Source of the DNA: an uncultured Alphaproteobacteria bacterium
Lineage (GTDB): Bacteria > Pseudomonadota > Alphaproteobacteria > RF32 > CAG-239
Reading direction: 5' to 3'
Assembly: GCA_944393665.1 (NCBI GenBank)
Contig: CALYAX010000008.1
Coordinates: 1-64,000, forward strand
DNA: 64,000 nt
This document shows, piece after piece, positions 35,005 to 44,005 of this stretch. The notes beneath the pieces were generated by a model. It was not told where the DNA came from, did no database searches, and saw nothing but the letters and a program-made list of their open reading frames with translations. Position 1 is the first letter of the stretch; every line of letters begins with the position of its first letter. Both the position numbers and the translations under genes were made by a program.

Positions 35005-37137
35005 ATGCGCGTCTTAAAAATTACGGCCTGGGTGGTTTTAGGGTTAGTGGTTGTCATCGGTGTAGGCGGATATCTGTTTCTGCGCAGTTTTGACCTGAAT
35101 AAGTATAAACCTTATGTTTATGATCTGGTTGAAAAAGAAACCGGCCGCAAACTGGCTGTCAACGGAAATGCCGAACTGGGGATTTCCTTAATTCCGACAG
35201 TGGTTTTAAATGATGTGGAATTTGCCAATCCGGCTTGGGCCAAAAATCCGCAAATGCTGACGGCTAAGCAGATTGAAGTTAAGTTTGCGCTGCTGCCGCT
35301 GCTTAAAAAACAGATCGAAATTGAAAAAGTGGCGCTGATTTCGCCGTCGGTCAATTTGGAAAAAGCCAAAGACGGCGCTGCCAGCTGGGATTTTAAACCG
35401 CTTTCGGAAACAACAGTTAAAGAAGCTATTGCCCAGACGCCGCGCGCCGAAAAGGTGAAGGCTGAGGTTAAACCGGAGGAACATCCGGAGATGGCTCTGT
35501 TGGCGGGATTTGCTGCCCGTGAGGTTTTGATTGAAAACGGAATGATCAGTTATGACGATGCGCAGAGCGGGAAAAAAATCAGTCTGCTTCTTAATGAAGT
35601 CACTTTGAGCGTGCCATCGTTTAAAGATGATGTCAGCGGCAGTTTTGACGTCGTCTATGACAACCAGGCGTATAAAGGCGAATTTACCGCCGGTTCGGTG
35701 CAGACGGTATTGGAAGGCAAAAAGCCGATTCCGCTGAATTTGACGGCAACGGCGATGGGGATTAACCTTAAGCTCAACGGCAATGCCTCCGAGTTGACGG
35801 GAGCTAATCCGCGGTATGCTTTTAAGACCAATATTTATAATCCGGCGGGAAATCTGAAAGCGCCGGAAACAACCCTGGTAGCCGATGTGGAAGGTGATCT
35901 CAGCGAGGCTGCCGCGAAAATTTCGACCCTGAACATTGTTAACAACAATATTACCGGAACTGTCAAGGTCAACTGGAGCAAGAAAGTTCCATATATTGAC
36001 GCAGTTTTGCAAAGTCCGGCAATTAATCTTCAGAACTTTAGCCAAACCAGCAATTTTGCATTCAGACTGCCGTCGCTTGTCAGCGAGGCACAGGCGCTGG
36101 CAATGGTTCCTGATACCGCTATTCCTTACAGCTTTTTGAATCAGGTTAACGGCAACGCTAATTTGACTGTCGGCCAGCTGATTGTCAGTCCGGGGATGCA
36201 GGCCTCTAATGTGATGGTTAAAGCCAGTCTGAACGGCGGCGTTTTAACGGTTAATCCGTTGCAGCTGCAGTTTGGCGGCGGTGATATCGACGCTTATCTG
36301 ACCGTGAATGCAGCGGCTAAAAATATCCAGCTGAAAGCAACCAGCAAAAATATGCTTCTGCAAAATCTGCACAAAGAATTTCAGGTTACCGGCAGCAGCG
36401 ATTTTGGCGTTCTTTCTGGCGGCCAGCTGGATTTGGACATCAATGTCAGCGGTAACGGGGCGACCTATCGCCAACTGGTTAACAATCTGAACGGAACGGC
36501 GATTGCAATTGTCGATAAATCGGTGCTGCAAACGGGTAATCTTAAATTTCTTACCGGTAATTTTGTGACCCAGCTGATGTCCGGAATCGGCATAGATACT
36601 TCCAAAACCGGCAAGCTGGATCTGACTTGTGCGGTCGTGCGAGCCAATCTGGGCCAGGGCGATGCGGTTTTTCCGAAAGGTATTGCCGTTGATTCCAAGC
36701 AGTTAAAACTGGTGAGTGACGGAAAGATTAACCTGTTGAATGACAAGATTGATTTTACGGTTAAGCCGTTTTCGGGGAAAGTGGTTGATACCAATGTGGT
36801 TCAGGCAATCTCCAGCCTGCTCAAGGTAAAAGGAACGATTGAGAATCCGAAACTGACCATTGATGATAAAGAGGCCTTGAAGACCGTTATCGGCATTGCC
36901 GCGACCGGAGGAACGGCTTATCTGGGATCCAAACTGGCTCTGGATGCCGACAGCAGCCCCTGTTATACGGCTCTGCAGGGAACAGCTTATGCGAACCGTT
37001 TTCCGAAGCCGACAGGCGTTCAGGCTGCGGGTCAGGATGTTTATAAAGGCGTTACCCAGGGGGTTGATGACAGTGTTAAAGCTTTGAAAGATACTGCCAA
37101 GGATATTTTAGGAATTTTCAAAAATCCCAAAAAGTAA
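35005..37137 (+). CDS. AsmA-family envelope protein
   Basis: Protein of 710 residues. An N-terminal membrane segment at about 7-28 anchors it in the inner membrane, facing the periplasm. The AsmA N-terminal region is recognisable (FDLNKYKPYVYDLVEKETGR, then LTLKQ-like AKQIEVKFALLPLLKKQIEI) and repeated beta-strand blocks fill the rest, ending in the AsmA-C-like region (GKINLLNDKIDFTVKPFSGK, VKGTIENPKLTID). Related proteins move phospholipid to the outer membrane. AAGGAGTAAACA precedes the start. Downstream of it lies the ATP12-like gene. Confidence 0.88.
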   Translation: MRVLKITAWVVLGLVVVIGVGGYLFLRSFDLNKYKPYVYDLVEKETGRKLAVNGNAELGISLIPTVVLNDVEFANPAWAKNPQMLTAKQIEVKFALLPLLKKQIEIEKVALISPSVNLEKAKDGAASWDFKPLSETTVKEAIAQTPRAEKVKAEVKPEEHPEMALLAGFAAREVLIENGMISYDDAQSGKKISLLLNEVTLSVPSFKDDVSGSFDVVYDNQAYKGEFTAGSVQTVLEGKKPIPLNLTATAMGINLKLNGNASELTGANPRYAFKTNIYNPAGNLKAPETTLVADVEGDLSEAAAKISTLNIVNNNITGTVKVNWSKKVPYIDAVLQSPAINLQNFSQTSNFAFRLPSLVSEAQALAMVPDTAIPYSFLNQVNGNANLTVGQLIVSPGMQASNVMVKASLNGGVLTVNPLQLQFGGGDIDAYLTVNAAAKNIQLKATSKNMLLQNLHKEFQVTGSSDFGVLSGGQLDLDINVSGNGATYRQLVNNLNGTAIAIVDKSVLQTGNLKFLTGNFVTQLMSGIGIDTSKTGKLDLTCAVVRANLGQGDAVFPKGIAVDSKQLKLVSDGKINLLNDKIDFTVKPFSGKVVDTNVVQAISSLLKVKGTIENPKLTIDDKEALKTVIGIAATGGTAYLGSKLALDADSSPCYTALQGTAYANRFPKPTGVQAAGQDVYKGVTQGVDDSVKALKDTAKDILGIFKNPKK

Positions 37138-37146
37138 GGAACTAAA

Positions 37147-37662
37147 ATGACGGAAAAATTGGAAAAAATGGCTGCCGAAATTACGGCCAACCGCAAAGAA
37201 ATTATTGAAAAACTGGTTCAGTATTCTTTGACCGACATGTTGTTTTTCTGGAGTACGGAAAAAGAGATTGCCGAGAGGCAGGAAAAAGAGTGGCAGCCGC
37301 TGTTGGACTGGGCAAAAGAAGAGTTTCAGACTAATTTTGTGAAAACCCGGACTTTGAATGTTCCGGAACAGGAAGAACAATCCGGCTGGCGGCTGAAGCT
37401 GTTTTTGGAAAGTTTGTCGGATCGGGAGCTGGCGGCGTTTTATGCGGCGGCAACCAATATGCGCTCGGTTTTGCTGGCGGCCGCGCTTGTCAAGGGGCGG
37501 ATAAGCGCCGATCAGGCTTTCCGGGCAGCTTTTTTGGAAGAGCTGGTTCAGGCAGAGAGCTGGGGCAGTGATGAGGAGGCTGAAAAAAGGCGCGGTGCCT
37601 TGAAGCAGGAATTAGTTGAAGTCGAAAATTTTTTAAAAGATGATAAAAGAAGTCTTCATTAA
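37147..37662 (+). CDS. ATP12-family F1-ATPase assembly chaperone (short form)
   Basis: Protein of 171 residues. It matches the C-terminal half of the ATP12 family: MLFFWSTEKEIAERQEKEW, then PLLDWAKEEFQTNF, then LSDRELAAFYAAATNMRSVL, then ALVKGRISADQAFRAAFLEE and the WGSDEEAEKRR end. The family helps the F1 alpha subunit assemble and is restricted to Alphaproteobacteria and mitochondria, so it also informs the taxonomic guess. The usual N-terminal domain of about 70-90 residues is missing or much reduced. Its last 23 bases overlap the acylphosphatase gene. Confidence 0.8.
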   Translation: MTEKLEKMAAEITANRKEIIEKLVQYSLTDMLFFWSTEKEIAERQEKEWQPLLDWAKEEFQTNFVKTRTLNVPEQEEQSGWRLKLFLESLSDRELAAFYAAATNMRSVLLAAALVKGRISADQAFRAAFLEELVQAESWGSDEEAEKRRGALKQELVEVENFLKDDKRSLH

Positions 37663-37930
37663 AATTTATGGCCGGGTTCAGGGAATTGGTTTTCGCTACT
37701 GGGCGGTTAAAAAGGCCGATGAAATCGGCGGTTTATCCGGCTGGGTGCATAATGAATCAGACGGAACGGTTGAGATTATGATGCGCGGCGAAGAAACCGC
37801 GATTGATCAGATGGTTGTTGCCTGCCAAAAAGGGCCGCTGCTGGCCCGCGTTGACAAGGTTGAATTTGTTGTCGGCCGCTGGAGCGGTTTTTTGCCGCCG
37901 ATTGAGGACGGGGTCTTCAAACGCTATTAA
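37640..37930 (+). CDS. acyP: Acylphosphatase
   Basis: Small enzyme of 96 residues that hydrolyses acyl phosphates. Motifs are IKIYGRVQGIGFRYW (the phosphate loop with the catalytic Arg) and GGLSGWVHNESDGTVEIMMR with the catalytic Asn. Overlaps the 3' end of the ATP12-like gene, which implies coupled translation. Confidence 0.93.
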   Translation: MIKEVFIKIYGRVQGIGFRYWAVKKADEIGGLSGWVHNESDGTVEIMMRGEETAIDQMVVACQKGPLLARVDKVEFVVGRWSGFLPPIEDGVFKRY

Positions 37931-37932
37931 AA

Positions 37933-37998
37933 GAAGCTGTTCTGTCGTCATCTGACATAGAAACTGCGAGCTGGCCGCTTCATTCTCCGAACTTTTTG
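37933..37998. repeat. Deleted copy of the palindromic repeat
   Basis: Keeps the left piece (CATAGAAACTGCGAG) and the right end (TTCATTCTCCGAACTTTTT), with the middle missing. It is an internal deletion derivative of the family. Confidence 0.55.
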
Positions 37999-38082
37999 CA
38001 AGGATAATTTTACTTTCTACAACTTGTTTTTGCCGATTTTGAGAATACTTGTTTGGGGTAAACAAAACAAGGAGTTTGTGCA

Positions 38083-38433
38083 ATGTTAGTTGATAGAACC
38101 AAAGAAAATCTTGAGCGTTGTAAATGCATGAGCTGTCCCTCTTATACATTGGGCTGCAAGGTTAAAAATGTTCCGGTCAATCTGTTTAAGATGATGGAAG
38201 ATTTAGATAAAGTAGAGCATTTTGAACAGATGTTCTGTGCTTTTGAAAAAAGCCATTGCATTGAAGAAGACAAAGGCTGTCTGTGTCCGGAATGCCCTGT
38301 GCATGCCGAATATGATCTTAACCGTGATGATTATTGTCTGCGTGACGGCGGCATATCGGAAGATAATTGTGTCGCAGGTTTTAACGGTGATGATTTTAAT
38401 GCCTCGGAAAAAGAAGACAAAAATCTGCACTGA
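38083..38433 (+). CDS. Small Cys-cluster protein, DUF2769-like
   Basis: Protein of 116 residues. The N-terminal part ERCKCMSCPSYTLGCK matches the C-x-C-x-x-C-P start of DUF2769, known chiefly from anaerobes. Further Cys pairs lie in CLCPECPVHAEYDL and DDYCLRDGG. The layout suggests metal or iron-sulfur binding. Function of the family is unknown. AAGGAG stands before the ATG. Acidic tail. Confidence 0.65.
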   Translation: MLVDRTKENLERCKCMSCPSYTLGCKVKNVPVNLFKMMEDLDKVEHFEQMFCAFEKSHCIEEDKGCLCPECPVHAEYDLNRDDYCLRDGGISEDNCVAGFNGDDFNASEKEDKNLH

Positions 38434-38468
38434 TTCTAATTTATCATTTATTTTTATGAGGTGTGGCA

Positions 38469-39023
38469 ATGAAAATGGAACCGACACCAGTTTCGAGGCC
38501 GCAAAATATTATGCAGGCCTATCGGATTGCCAATCGCCAGGCGGCTGCCGCAGATAATTATGATGACAAAATCAGAGCGTTTGACAAAGTGATCAATTTT
38601 TGCAGCCATACGGCTTCGTGCCGGCTGGAGCCAAGCCTGAAACGCAATGTTTTGCTGTATTGGGCATATGATAAGGTGGGGCAGGCATACCGGGACAAAC
38701 AGGAGCCGGAAGCGGCTATCGAATATTTTCAAAAAGGACTCAGTTATGCCCGGAATAACCGTGAGAAAGAAAAAATGTTGTCACGGCTGGCTGAAGTTTT
38801 GGAAGAAAGCGGGGAAGTTATCCGCGGATTGGAAACTTCGCTGGAAGCCGCAAATTTCAGCAGCGAACCTTTGGTGCAGAGATGCCACAGAATTTTGGAC
38901 GTTTGCCGCCAGCTGGAAAATTTGTATCAGGCCGGTAACAAGCGTCAGGATTATCTGCGGATTAAAAATTTAACCGAGAAAACCGGGGAAGTTTTGGCGA
39001 AGGCCTTAAATCTGGTAAACTAG
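38469..39023 (+). CDS. Hypothetical TPR-like helical protein
   Basis: ATG at 38469, with GAGGTG upstream. An in-frame GTG six bases before is an alternative. Protein of 184 residues, all helical. Residues around 68-110 (AYDKVGQAYRDKQEPEAAIE then YFQKGLSYAR) look like one or two tetratricopeptide repeats. This would make it a protein-interaction adaptor. It follows the DUF2769-like gene by 35 bases and ends in a terminator. No clearer family seen. Confidence 0.65.
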   Translation: MKMEPTPVSRPQNIMQAYRIANRQAAAADNYDDKIRAFDKVINFCSHTASCRLEPSLKRNVLLYWAYDKVGQAYRDKQEPEAAIEYFQKGLSYARNNREKEKMLSRLAEVLEESGEVIRGLETSLEAANFSSEPLVQRCHRILDVCRQLENLYQAGNKRQDYLRIKNLTEKTGEVLAKALNLVN

Positions 39024-39054
39024 GCAAGAGCTCTGTTCAGAGCTCTTGTTTTTA
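39024..39054 (+). terminator. Rho-independent terminator
   Basis: Stem AAGAGCTCT / AGAGCTCTT with short loop GTTC, then GTTTTT. Confidence 0.8.
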
Positions 39055-39172
39055 GTTATAAAAATCATCTTAAAACTGTGGAAGACAAGCGATTAATTCT
39101 TTATTTAAAAGTTCAAAAAGTTTATTACTTTAACTAAAGATATTTTATGAATAGCCGGGCGGGGACAAAATT

Positions 39173-40762
39173 TTGAGCGGAATCAGCTTAACATCATCCA
39201 TGCGGAACAATCTGCTGTCATTGCAGCAGACGGCCAAGCTACAGGATATGTCCCAGAACCGCCTCGCCACCGGGCTGAAAGTCAATTCCGCGATTGATAA
39301 CCCGTCTTCCTATTACACCGCCCAGTCTTTGAATAACCGTGCCGAGGATTTGAACGTTCTGCTGGACGCGATGAGCCAGGGGATACAAACCTTAAAAGCG
39401 GTGAATGAGAGTATCGAGGCTGGAACCAAATTTCTGGAACAGGCCAAATCGGTTGCCAGCTCGGCGCTGGAATTGATTGATAACAGTGCGGAGATTTATG
39501 ACGGGGAGAGCAACACGCAGGCGATTGTCAGCCAGATAGGCGCGCAGGGTTTAGCGGCAATGGCTGCCCATCAGTTTTATGCACCGGGGGTTGGCAAAAA
39601 CGATGCCAACTTCGGTCAGGGGACGTGGTATCTTCCGTCTATCGGCGAGCTGATGGATATGTACGGCACCAATGTTGATAATATGACCGCAGGAAACGGA
39701 ACTTCGGGTGCCGAGGGAAATAACAAGGCCACCATAAACAATGCGCTGACGACGCTGAAAAACAACGGTGTTGAGGCTGAGGCTTTGTTGAACGGCTGGC
39801 ATTGGTCGTCTTCTGAGTGTAACAATAACGATTCTTGGACTCTCAGTATGAGTGACGGCTACCGGGACAACTACTATAATCGCAGCAGCCTTTACGTCCG
39901 GTGTTTTCAGCTTTTAGAAAATGTTGATGTTGATGATGCCAAAATCGGCGATGTGATGTACTCGGACCTGAGCTACGGTTCTGCGGACGATTATGACCCC
40001 AACGACACCTCTAAAACCGCGGTCGGCGTGGTAACCTGGGTTTCGGAAGACGGCGGTTCGGCCAAAATCGTCAATTTGAAGTCTTTGCGGTTCAGTTCCA
40101 ACAATCAGGCGGGGAATTTTGACGCGGACAACCCTTACAGCGGCAGTTCGGTATCGACCAAGTGGACGACGGACACCGATGCCCAGAACACGGACATCAC
40201 GAACATAACCAACTATAATCATTCGCAGCTGTTGGCCGCCGTCCAGTCGGTAAATGCCAGCAATAGTTACGCCTCAGGCTACGAACAAGCGGCGCAATTT
40301 AACCAAATCCTGACCCAGTATGATAACCTGATAAATGACTCTTGGTACAAGGGGGTTAACCTGCTTAAAAGTCAGGATTTGAAAGTAGTGTTTAATGAAA
40401 GTCGGACATCTGATTTAGATATCAAAGGCGTCGATGTTTCTATTAAAGGGCTTGGTGTTACAAAACGGGCGTGGGATACGAAAGACAAAATTCAAAAATC
40501 AGTCAATGAGATTGATGCTGCGATTAACCAGCTGCGGCTCTATGCCGCGGAGTTCGGCAACTATTATCAGATTGTCACTACCCGGGAAAATTTTACCAAC
40601 TCGCTGATTAATGTCCTCACCGAGGGCGCGGACCAGTTAACCCTGGCGGATATGAACCAGGAAAGTGCCAACATGCTGGCTTTGCAGACGCGCCAGCAGC
40701 TGGCGGTTAATTCCCTCTCCCTTGCCTCTCAGGCCAGCCAGTCTGTTTTGAAACTCTTTTAA
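39173..40762 (+). CDS. Flagellin with an inserted C-type-lectin-like (DUF1566-like) domain
   Basis: Protein of 529 residues. TTG start with CGGGGACA upstream. The only nearby ATG frame (39148) stops at once. Residues 1-105 are a flagellin D0/D1 N-terminus (NRLATGLKVNSAIDNPSSYY). Residues 380-529 are the C-terminal D1/D0 part, ending QLAVNSLSLASQASQSVLKL and F. Between them, about residues 110-250 read as a DUF1566/Fib_succ-type C-lectin fold: GTWYLPSIGELMDM, then WHWSSSECNNND, SW and YVRCFQ. Residues 258-330 (KIGDVMYSDLSYGS, VGVVTWVSEDGG) look like the other half of the same module, in permuted order. The product would display this domain on the filament surface. No other flagellar structural gene lies nearby. 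Confidence 0.88.
   Translation: MSGISLTSSMRNNLLSLQQTAKLQDMSQNRLATGLKVNSAIDNPSSYYTAQSLNNRAEDLNVLLDAMSQGIQTLKAVNESIEAGTKFLEQAKSVASSALELIDNSAEIYDGESNTQAIVSQIGAQGLAAMAAHQFYAPGVGKNDANFGQGTWYLPSIGELMDMYGTNVDNMTAGNGTSGAEGNNKATINNALTTLKNNGVEAEALLNGWHWSSSECNNNDSWTLSMSDGYRDNYYNRSSLYVRCFQLLENVDVDDAKIGDVMYSDLSYGSADDYDPNDTSKTAVGVVTWVSEDGGSAKIVNLKSLRFSSNNQAGNFDADNPYSGSSVSTKWTTDTDAQNTDITNITNYNHSQLLAAVQSVNASNSYASGYEQAAQFNQILTQYDNLINDSWYKGVNLLKSQDLKVVFNESRTSDLDIKGVDVSIKGLGVTKRAWDTKDKIQKSVNEIDAAINQLRLYAAEFGNYYQIVTTRENFTNSLINVLTEGADQLTLADMNQESANMLALQTRQQLAVNSLSLASQASQSVLKLF
39797..39904 (+). other. Segment resembling a diversity-generating retroelement variable region
   Basis: Encodes W209 to C244 of the flagellin insert. 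It opens WHWSSSE and closes YVRC, the frame of many variable-region proteins. Between them, Asn, Asp, Tyr, Ser and Arg codons of the form N-N-C or N-N-T dominate (AAC AAT AAC GAT, then GAC, TAC, GAC AAC TAC TAT AAT CGC AGC AGC, TAC). This is what adenine-directed mutagenesis of AAC-rich template codons produces. No second, template-like copy and no reverse transcriptase were found in the window. Confidence 0.45.
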
Positions 40763-40819
40763 CTTGTCTGAATTGTCCGGGGGCTTCCCCTAATCAGCGG
40801 GGGCTGAGGTTGTCTTCGC

Positions 40820-42220
40820 TTAACCTTTACCGCACAGCCGGGTAAATTCAGTTTTTTTGTGGTGCAGCATCTGCTGCTGATCCGCGGAAAGTTTTTCCGG
40901 TTTGCGCGCAATGGCATACTGAGGCAAAAGGCATTTGACTTCATCAACCGGGAGAGGCCAGTCAGTTGCTTTAATACGGATTTTTTTGCTTTGCCCGGCA
41001 GAAACCCGCGGGGTTATTTCGCCGCTGACGGCATCTTCGAATTCTTTCAGCGTCAGGCGAAGATTGTCAAGAGTTCCGGGAATTAAAAATTCAATAAATT
41101 CACCGCTGTTAATATAATTACGGACTTCAAAAATTGCATCATTTCCCTGCCATTCAACAATTGAGCCGGCAAACAGCCAATCGCCCAGAGTCCGGGTATA
41201 TTCATAATTCTGGCTGATGTTGGTTAATTTACCGTCATGAAAGCCCAGGCAGTACCCGCGGTTTTGCAGGGTGTATAGGTCGTTCATATATTTTCCGGCG
41301 TTCCAGCTCTGCGGTGCTTTATACCAGTCATCAATCGCCTGGCGGTAGGTGCGGGCAACTACCGCGGCGTAGTATTCGGTTTTGTTGCGCCCTTCCACTT
41401 TGAGCGAATCAATTCCTGTCGCCAGCAGGTCAGGCAATCGGGGCAGCAGGCACATGTCTTTGGAATTAAGCAGGTAGCCTCCATGCTCGTCTTCCATAAT
41501 CTCATAATATTCGCCGGGACGGAATTCTTCCTCGAGCAGGAATTCAAAAGAATCTTTATTGTGTTCATCAATAATGATTTCTTTGACGCTGCCGTCTTTT
41601 AGGCGCAAATGCAGTTTATAATGCCAGCGGCAGCAGTGGGCACATTTGCCCTGGTTGGCGCTGCGGTCGGCCAGATAATTTGAGATGAGGCAGCGGCCGG
41701 AATAAGACATACACATGGCGCCGTGCATGAAAGTTTCCAGCAGAATGTCCGGGCATTGCTCACGGATTTCTTTAAGTTCGGCAAAGGTTACCTCCCGCCC
41801 CAGCACGCATAGTCTGGCTCCTTGGCTTTGCCAGAATTGGACAGCCAGGGCGGAACAAATATTTGCCTGGGTGGATACAAACAAATTGAGTTCGGGGGCA
41901 TGTTCTTTCACATACATAAAGACACCGGGATCGGCAATCAAAACACCATCAGGATGAAGCCGGCGCAGGGTTTCGACATAAGCCGGCAATTTTTCGACAT
42001 CGCGGTTATGCATGAAGAGGTTAAGAGTCAGATAAATTTTTTTGCCGCGGGCATGAATAAAGCTGATGCCTTCTTCCAGTTCTTCAAGGGTGAATTTGGA
42101 CTGGGCGCGCAGGCACATGTCCGGGGTTCCCGCGTAAACGGCATCCGCACCGTAAAGAACGGCAGTTTTTAATTTTACCAGCGAGCCGGCAGGAAGCAAA
42201 AGTTCGGCTTTATCTAACAT
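40820..42220 (-). CDS. trhP: U32-family protein, probable tRNA hydroxylation protein TrhP
   Basis: Protein of 466 residues of the peptidase-U32 family. The barrel part begins LLLPAGSLVKLKTAVLYGAD. The iron-sulfur/active region is ETFMHGAMCMSYSGRCLISN followed by ANQGKCAHCCRW, as in E. coli YegQ/TrhP, and the length agrees with that group rather than with RlhA. TrhP takes part in forming 5-hydroxyuridine at position 34 of tRNA. Members form a large family, so the exact substrate is inferred. Convergent with the flagellin gene. Confidence 0.85.
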   Translation of the reverse strand: MLDKAELLLPAGSLVKLKTAVLYGADAVYAGTPDMCLRAQSKFTLEELEEGISFIHARGKKIYLTLNLFMHNRDVEKLPAYVETLRRLHPDGVLIADPGVFMYVKEHAPELNLFVSTQANICSALAVQFWQSQGARLCVLGREVTFAELKEIREQCPDILLETFMHGAMCMSYSGRCLISNYLADRSANQGKCAHCCRWHYKLHLRLKDGSVKEIIIDEHNKDSFEFLLEEEFRPGEYYEIMEDEHGGYLLNSKDMCLLPRLPDLLATGIDSLKVEGRNKTEYYAAVVARTYRQAIDDWYKAPQSWNAGKYMNDLYTLQNRGYCLGFHDGKLTNISQNYEYTRTLGDWLFAGSIVEWQGNDAIFEVRNYINSGEFIEFLIPGTLDNLRLTLKEFEDAVSGEITPRVSAGQSKKIRIKATDWPLPVDEVKCLLPQYAIARKPEKLSADQQQMLHHKKTEFTRLCGKG

Positions 42221-42223
42221 GAC

Positions 42224-43003
42224 TTATTCCTTAATAACGGTTTTTCGGGTATAGACCTCAAGACGGCCAAGCGGCGTATCTTCAACAATTATCCTGGCGA
42301 TAAACGGCCGCCCGCTTTGGGTATCGGTCATAATCCAAAAGTAAATCGGGCGGTCGGAGGTCAGTTCCCAAAGCAGATCATCACCTTTGGCGCCGAGTTT
42401 GTCAATATACATGGAGCATTTGGCCGCCATGCCGGCATAAGGCGAATATTCGGAGACCGGAAGCTCTTCGCGGCCCTCGTCTTTGAAAATGACGTCAAAG
42501 CGGCGTTTGCCGTCAAAAACCTGTAAGCGCGAATCGCAGAATTTTACCTGATTATACTGGCGCGACAATTCGGCAAAAACGGTTTGCAAGTCGGTGGTGT
42601 CACGGTTGTTGAGATCGGGTTCGATTTCCACTTTTTTAGTTTTGTCATTTTTGGTGCTGATGCGGTAAACCGGTTCACCCTTGTCATTGTAAACCATTTC
42701 CTTGCTGCGTTTGTTAAAACGCGACCGGGAGTCATAGTGATAGGATGTGGTTTCAAAATTGCCGTTTTTAATTTTGCCGGTTGTGGCGTAGTTGGCCCTG
42801 AAAGGATAGAGCGAATCGAAAATTCCGGCCGTGCGGACAGTGGAATTAACCCGGTAATCCCGGTCGGTGAGGGAATAGGTAAAGGTGGTTTTGCTGGCGT
42901 TGAACGGCCCTAAAAAAACCGTAAACTGGTGTTCAACACTGAAGGCTGCCGCCGGTTTGGCCGACAGCAGAAATAACAGGCAAAAAATTGTGTACTTTTT
43001 CAT
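42224..43003 (-). CDS. DUF3108 periplasmic protein
   Basis: Exported protein of 259 residues with signal peptide YTIFCLLFLLSAKPAAAFS. DUF3108 features are the early beta region (FNASKTTFTYSLTDRDYRVN), the G-I-F-D-S-L-Y-P-F block and the DGKRRFDVIFKD motif near the middle. The family is widespread in Proteobacteria and its function is unknown. It follows directly after the start of trhP-like transcription, with its stop at 42224, three bases before that gene, so the two form one minus-strand unit with this gene first. Confidence 0.8.
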   Translation of the reverse strand: MKKYTIFCLLFLLSAKPAAAFSVEHQFTVFLGPFNASKTTFTYSLTDRDYRVNSTVRTAGIFDSLYPFRANYATTGKIKNGNFETTSYHYDSRSRFNKRSKEMVYNDKGEPVYRISTKNDKTKKVEIEPDLNNRDTTDLQTVFAELSRQYNQVKFCDSRLQVFDGKRRFDVIFKDEGREELPVSEYSPYAGMAAKCSMYIDKLGAKGDDLLWELTSDRPIYFWIMTDTQSGRPFIARIIVEDTPLGRLEVYTRKTVIKE

Positions 43004-43074
43004 TATCTTTTAGTCTTTGTTTAAACTTTGCGGCTACAATACCATAAAATTTTGTTTTATCCAGAGGAAAAATA

Positions 43075-43998
43075 ATGTCTAAAAAAGTAATGGTTGTTAT
43101 GGGCGGCTTTTCATCCGAGCAAAAAGTAAGCCGCAATTCCGGTCGCGATATTGTCGAAGCGCTGAAATCCAAAGGTTATGAAGTTGTCACCCATGATTTG
43201 ACCGACAGCTGGGCTTTTATTGAAGCTTTGAAAAGGGAAAAGCCCGAGGTAATTTTTAACGGCTTATACGGCAACTGGGGAGAAGACGGCGAGATCCAGG
43301 GGGTTCTTGATTTTTTGCAAATTCCCTATACCCATTCGGGGCTGAAGGCTTCGGCACTGGGCATGGATAAGTTTTTGACCAAATACATTGCGCGGGAAAA
43401 CGGAATAAAAGTAGCTGACTGCGAGAAAATGACCGCGCGGGATTTTTTTGAATACGGCACCAAGATTAATTTTCCCTATGTTGTCAAACCGGTTTGCGAC
43501 GGTTCAAGCGTCGGGGTCTATATTGTCCATAACGAAGAAGATAAGGCGAAAGTTTTTTACAAGGACCCGGACGAGGAAGTGCTGGTGGAAGAATATATTC
43601 CCGGGCACGAGCTGACAGTCATGGTTTTGAACGGCAAGGCCCATGTGGTGACCGAACTGAAGGCTAAAGTCGAATTTTATAATTATAAGGCTAAATATAC
43701 CGACGGGGTGACCGATCATATTTTGCCGGCGAATATTCCCGAAACGGCGGCCAAGACTTGTATTGCCTATGCTGAAAAACTGCACCAGAAAATAGGCTGC
43801 CGAAATTTGTCGCGGGTGGATTTCCGGTATAATGAAAAAGATGATGTGGTTCTTTTGGAGATTAATACCAATCCGGGGCTGACGACTTTGTCGCTGGTGC
43901 CCGAGCAGGCCAGGTATATCGGGATTTCTTATGCGGATTTATGCGAACAGCTGGTGGAAACAGCAGCCTGCCGGAAAATACAACCTTTGTATTTGTAG
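43075..43998 (+). CDS. ddl: D-alanine--D-alanine ligase
   Basis: ATP-grasp enzyme of 307 residues joining two D-Ala for peptidoglycan. Begins KKVMVVMGGFSSEQKVSRNS. Motifs are the Gly-rich strand, ALHGxxGEDG seen here as GLYGNWGEDGEIQG, then HSGLKASALGMDKFLTK, KPVCDGSSVGV, VEEYIPGHELTV, and the metal-binding LLEINTNPGLTTLS. ATG follows AGAGGAAAAATA. The miaA start follows the stop by seven bases. Confidence 0.96.
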   Translation: MSKKVMVVMGGFSSEQKVSRNSGRDIVEALKSKGYEVVTHDLTDSWAFIEALKREKPEVIFNGLYGNWGEDGEIQGVLDFLQIPYTHSGLKASALGMDKFLTKYIARENGIKVADCEKMTARDFFEYGTKINFPYVVKPVCDGSSVGVYIVHNEEDKAKVFYKDPDEEVLVEEYIPGHELTVMVLNGKAHVVTELKAKVEFYNYKAKYTDGVTDHILPANIPETAAKTCIAYAEKLHQKIGCRNLSRVDFRYNEKDDVVLLEINTNPGLTTLSLVPEQARYIGISYADLCEQLVETAACRKIQPLYL

Positions 43999-44005
43999 GG
44001 GTGCC

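Noticed and set aside
38434..39172. Sigma-28 promoter for the flagellin
   Set aside because: No convincing TAAA / GCCGATAA pair before 39173.
39797..39904. A template copy or reverse transcriptase for this segment within the window
   Set aside because: I looked for one and saw none. The link to a retroelement remains a hypothesis.
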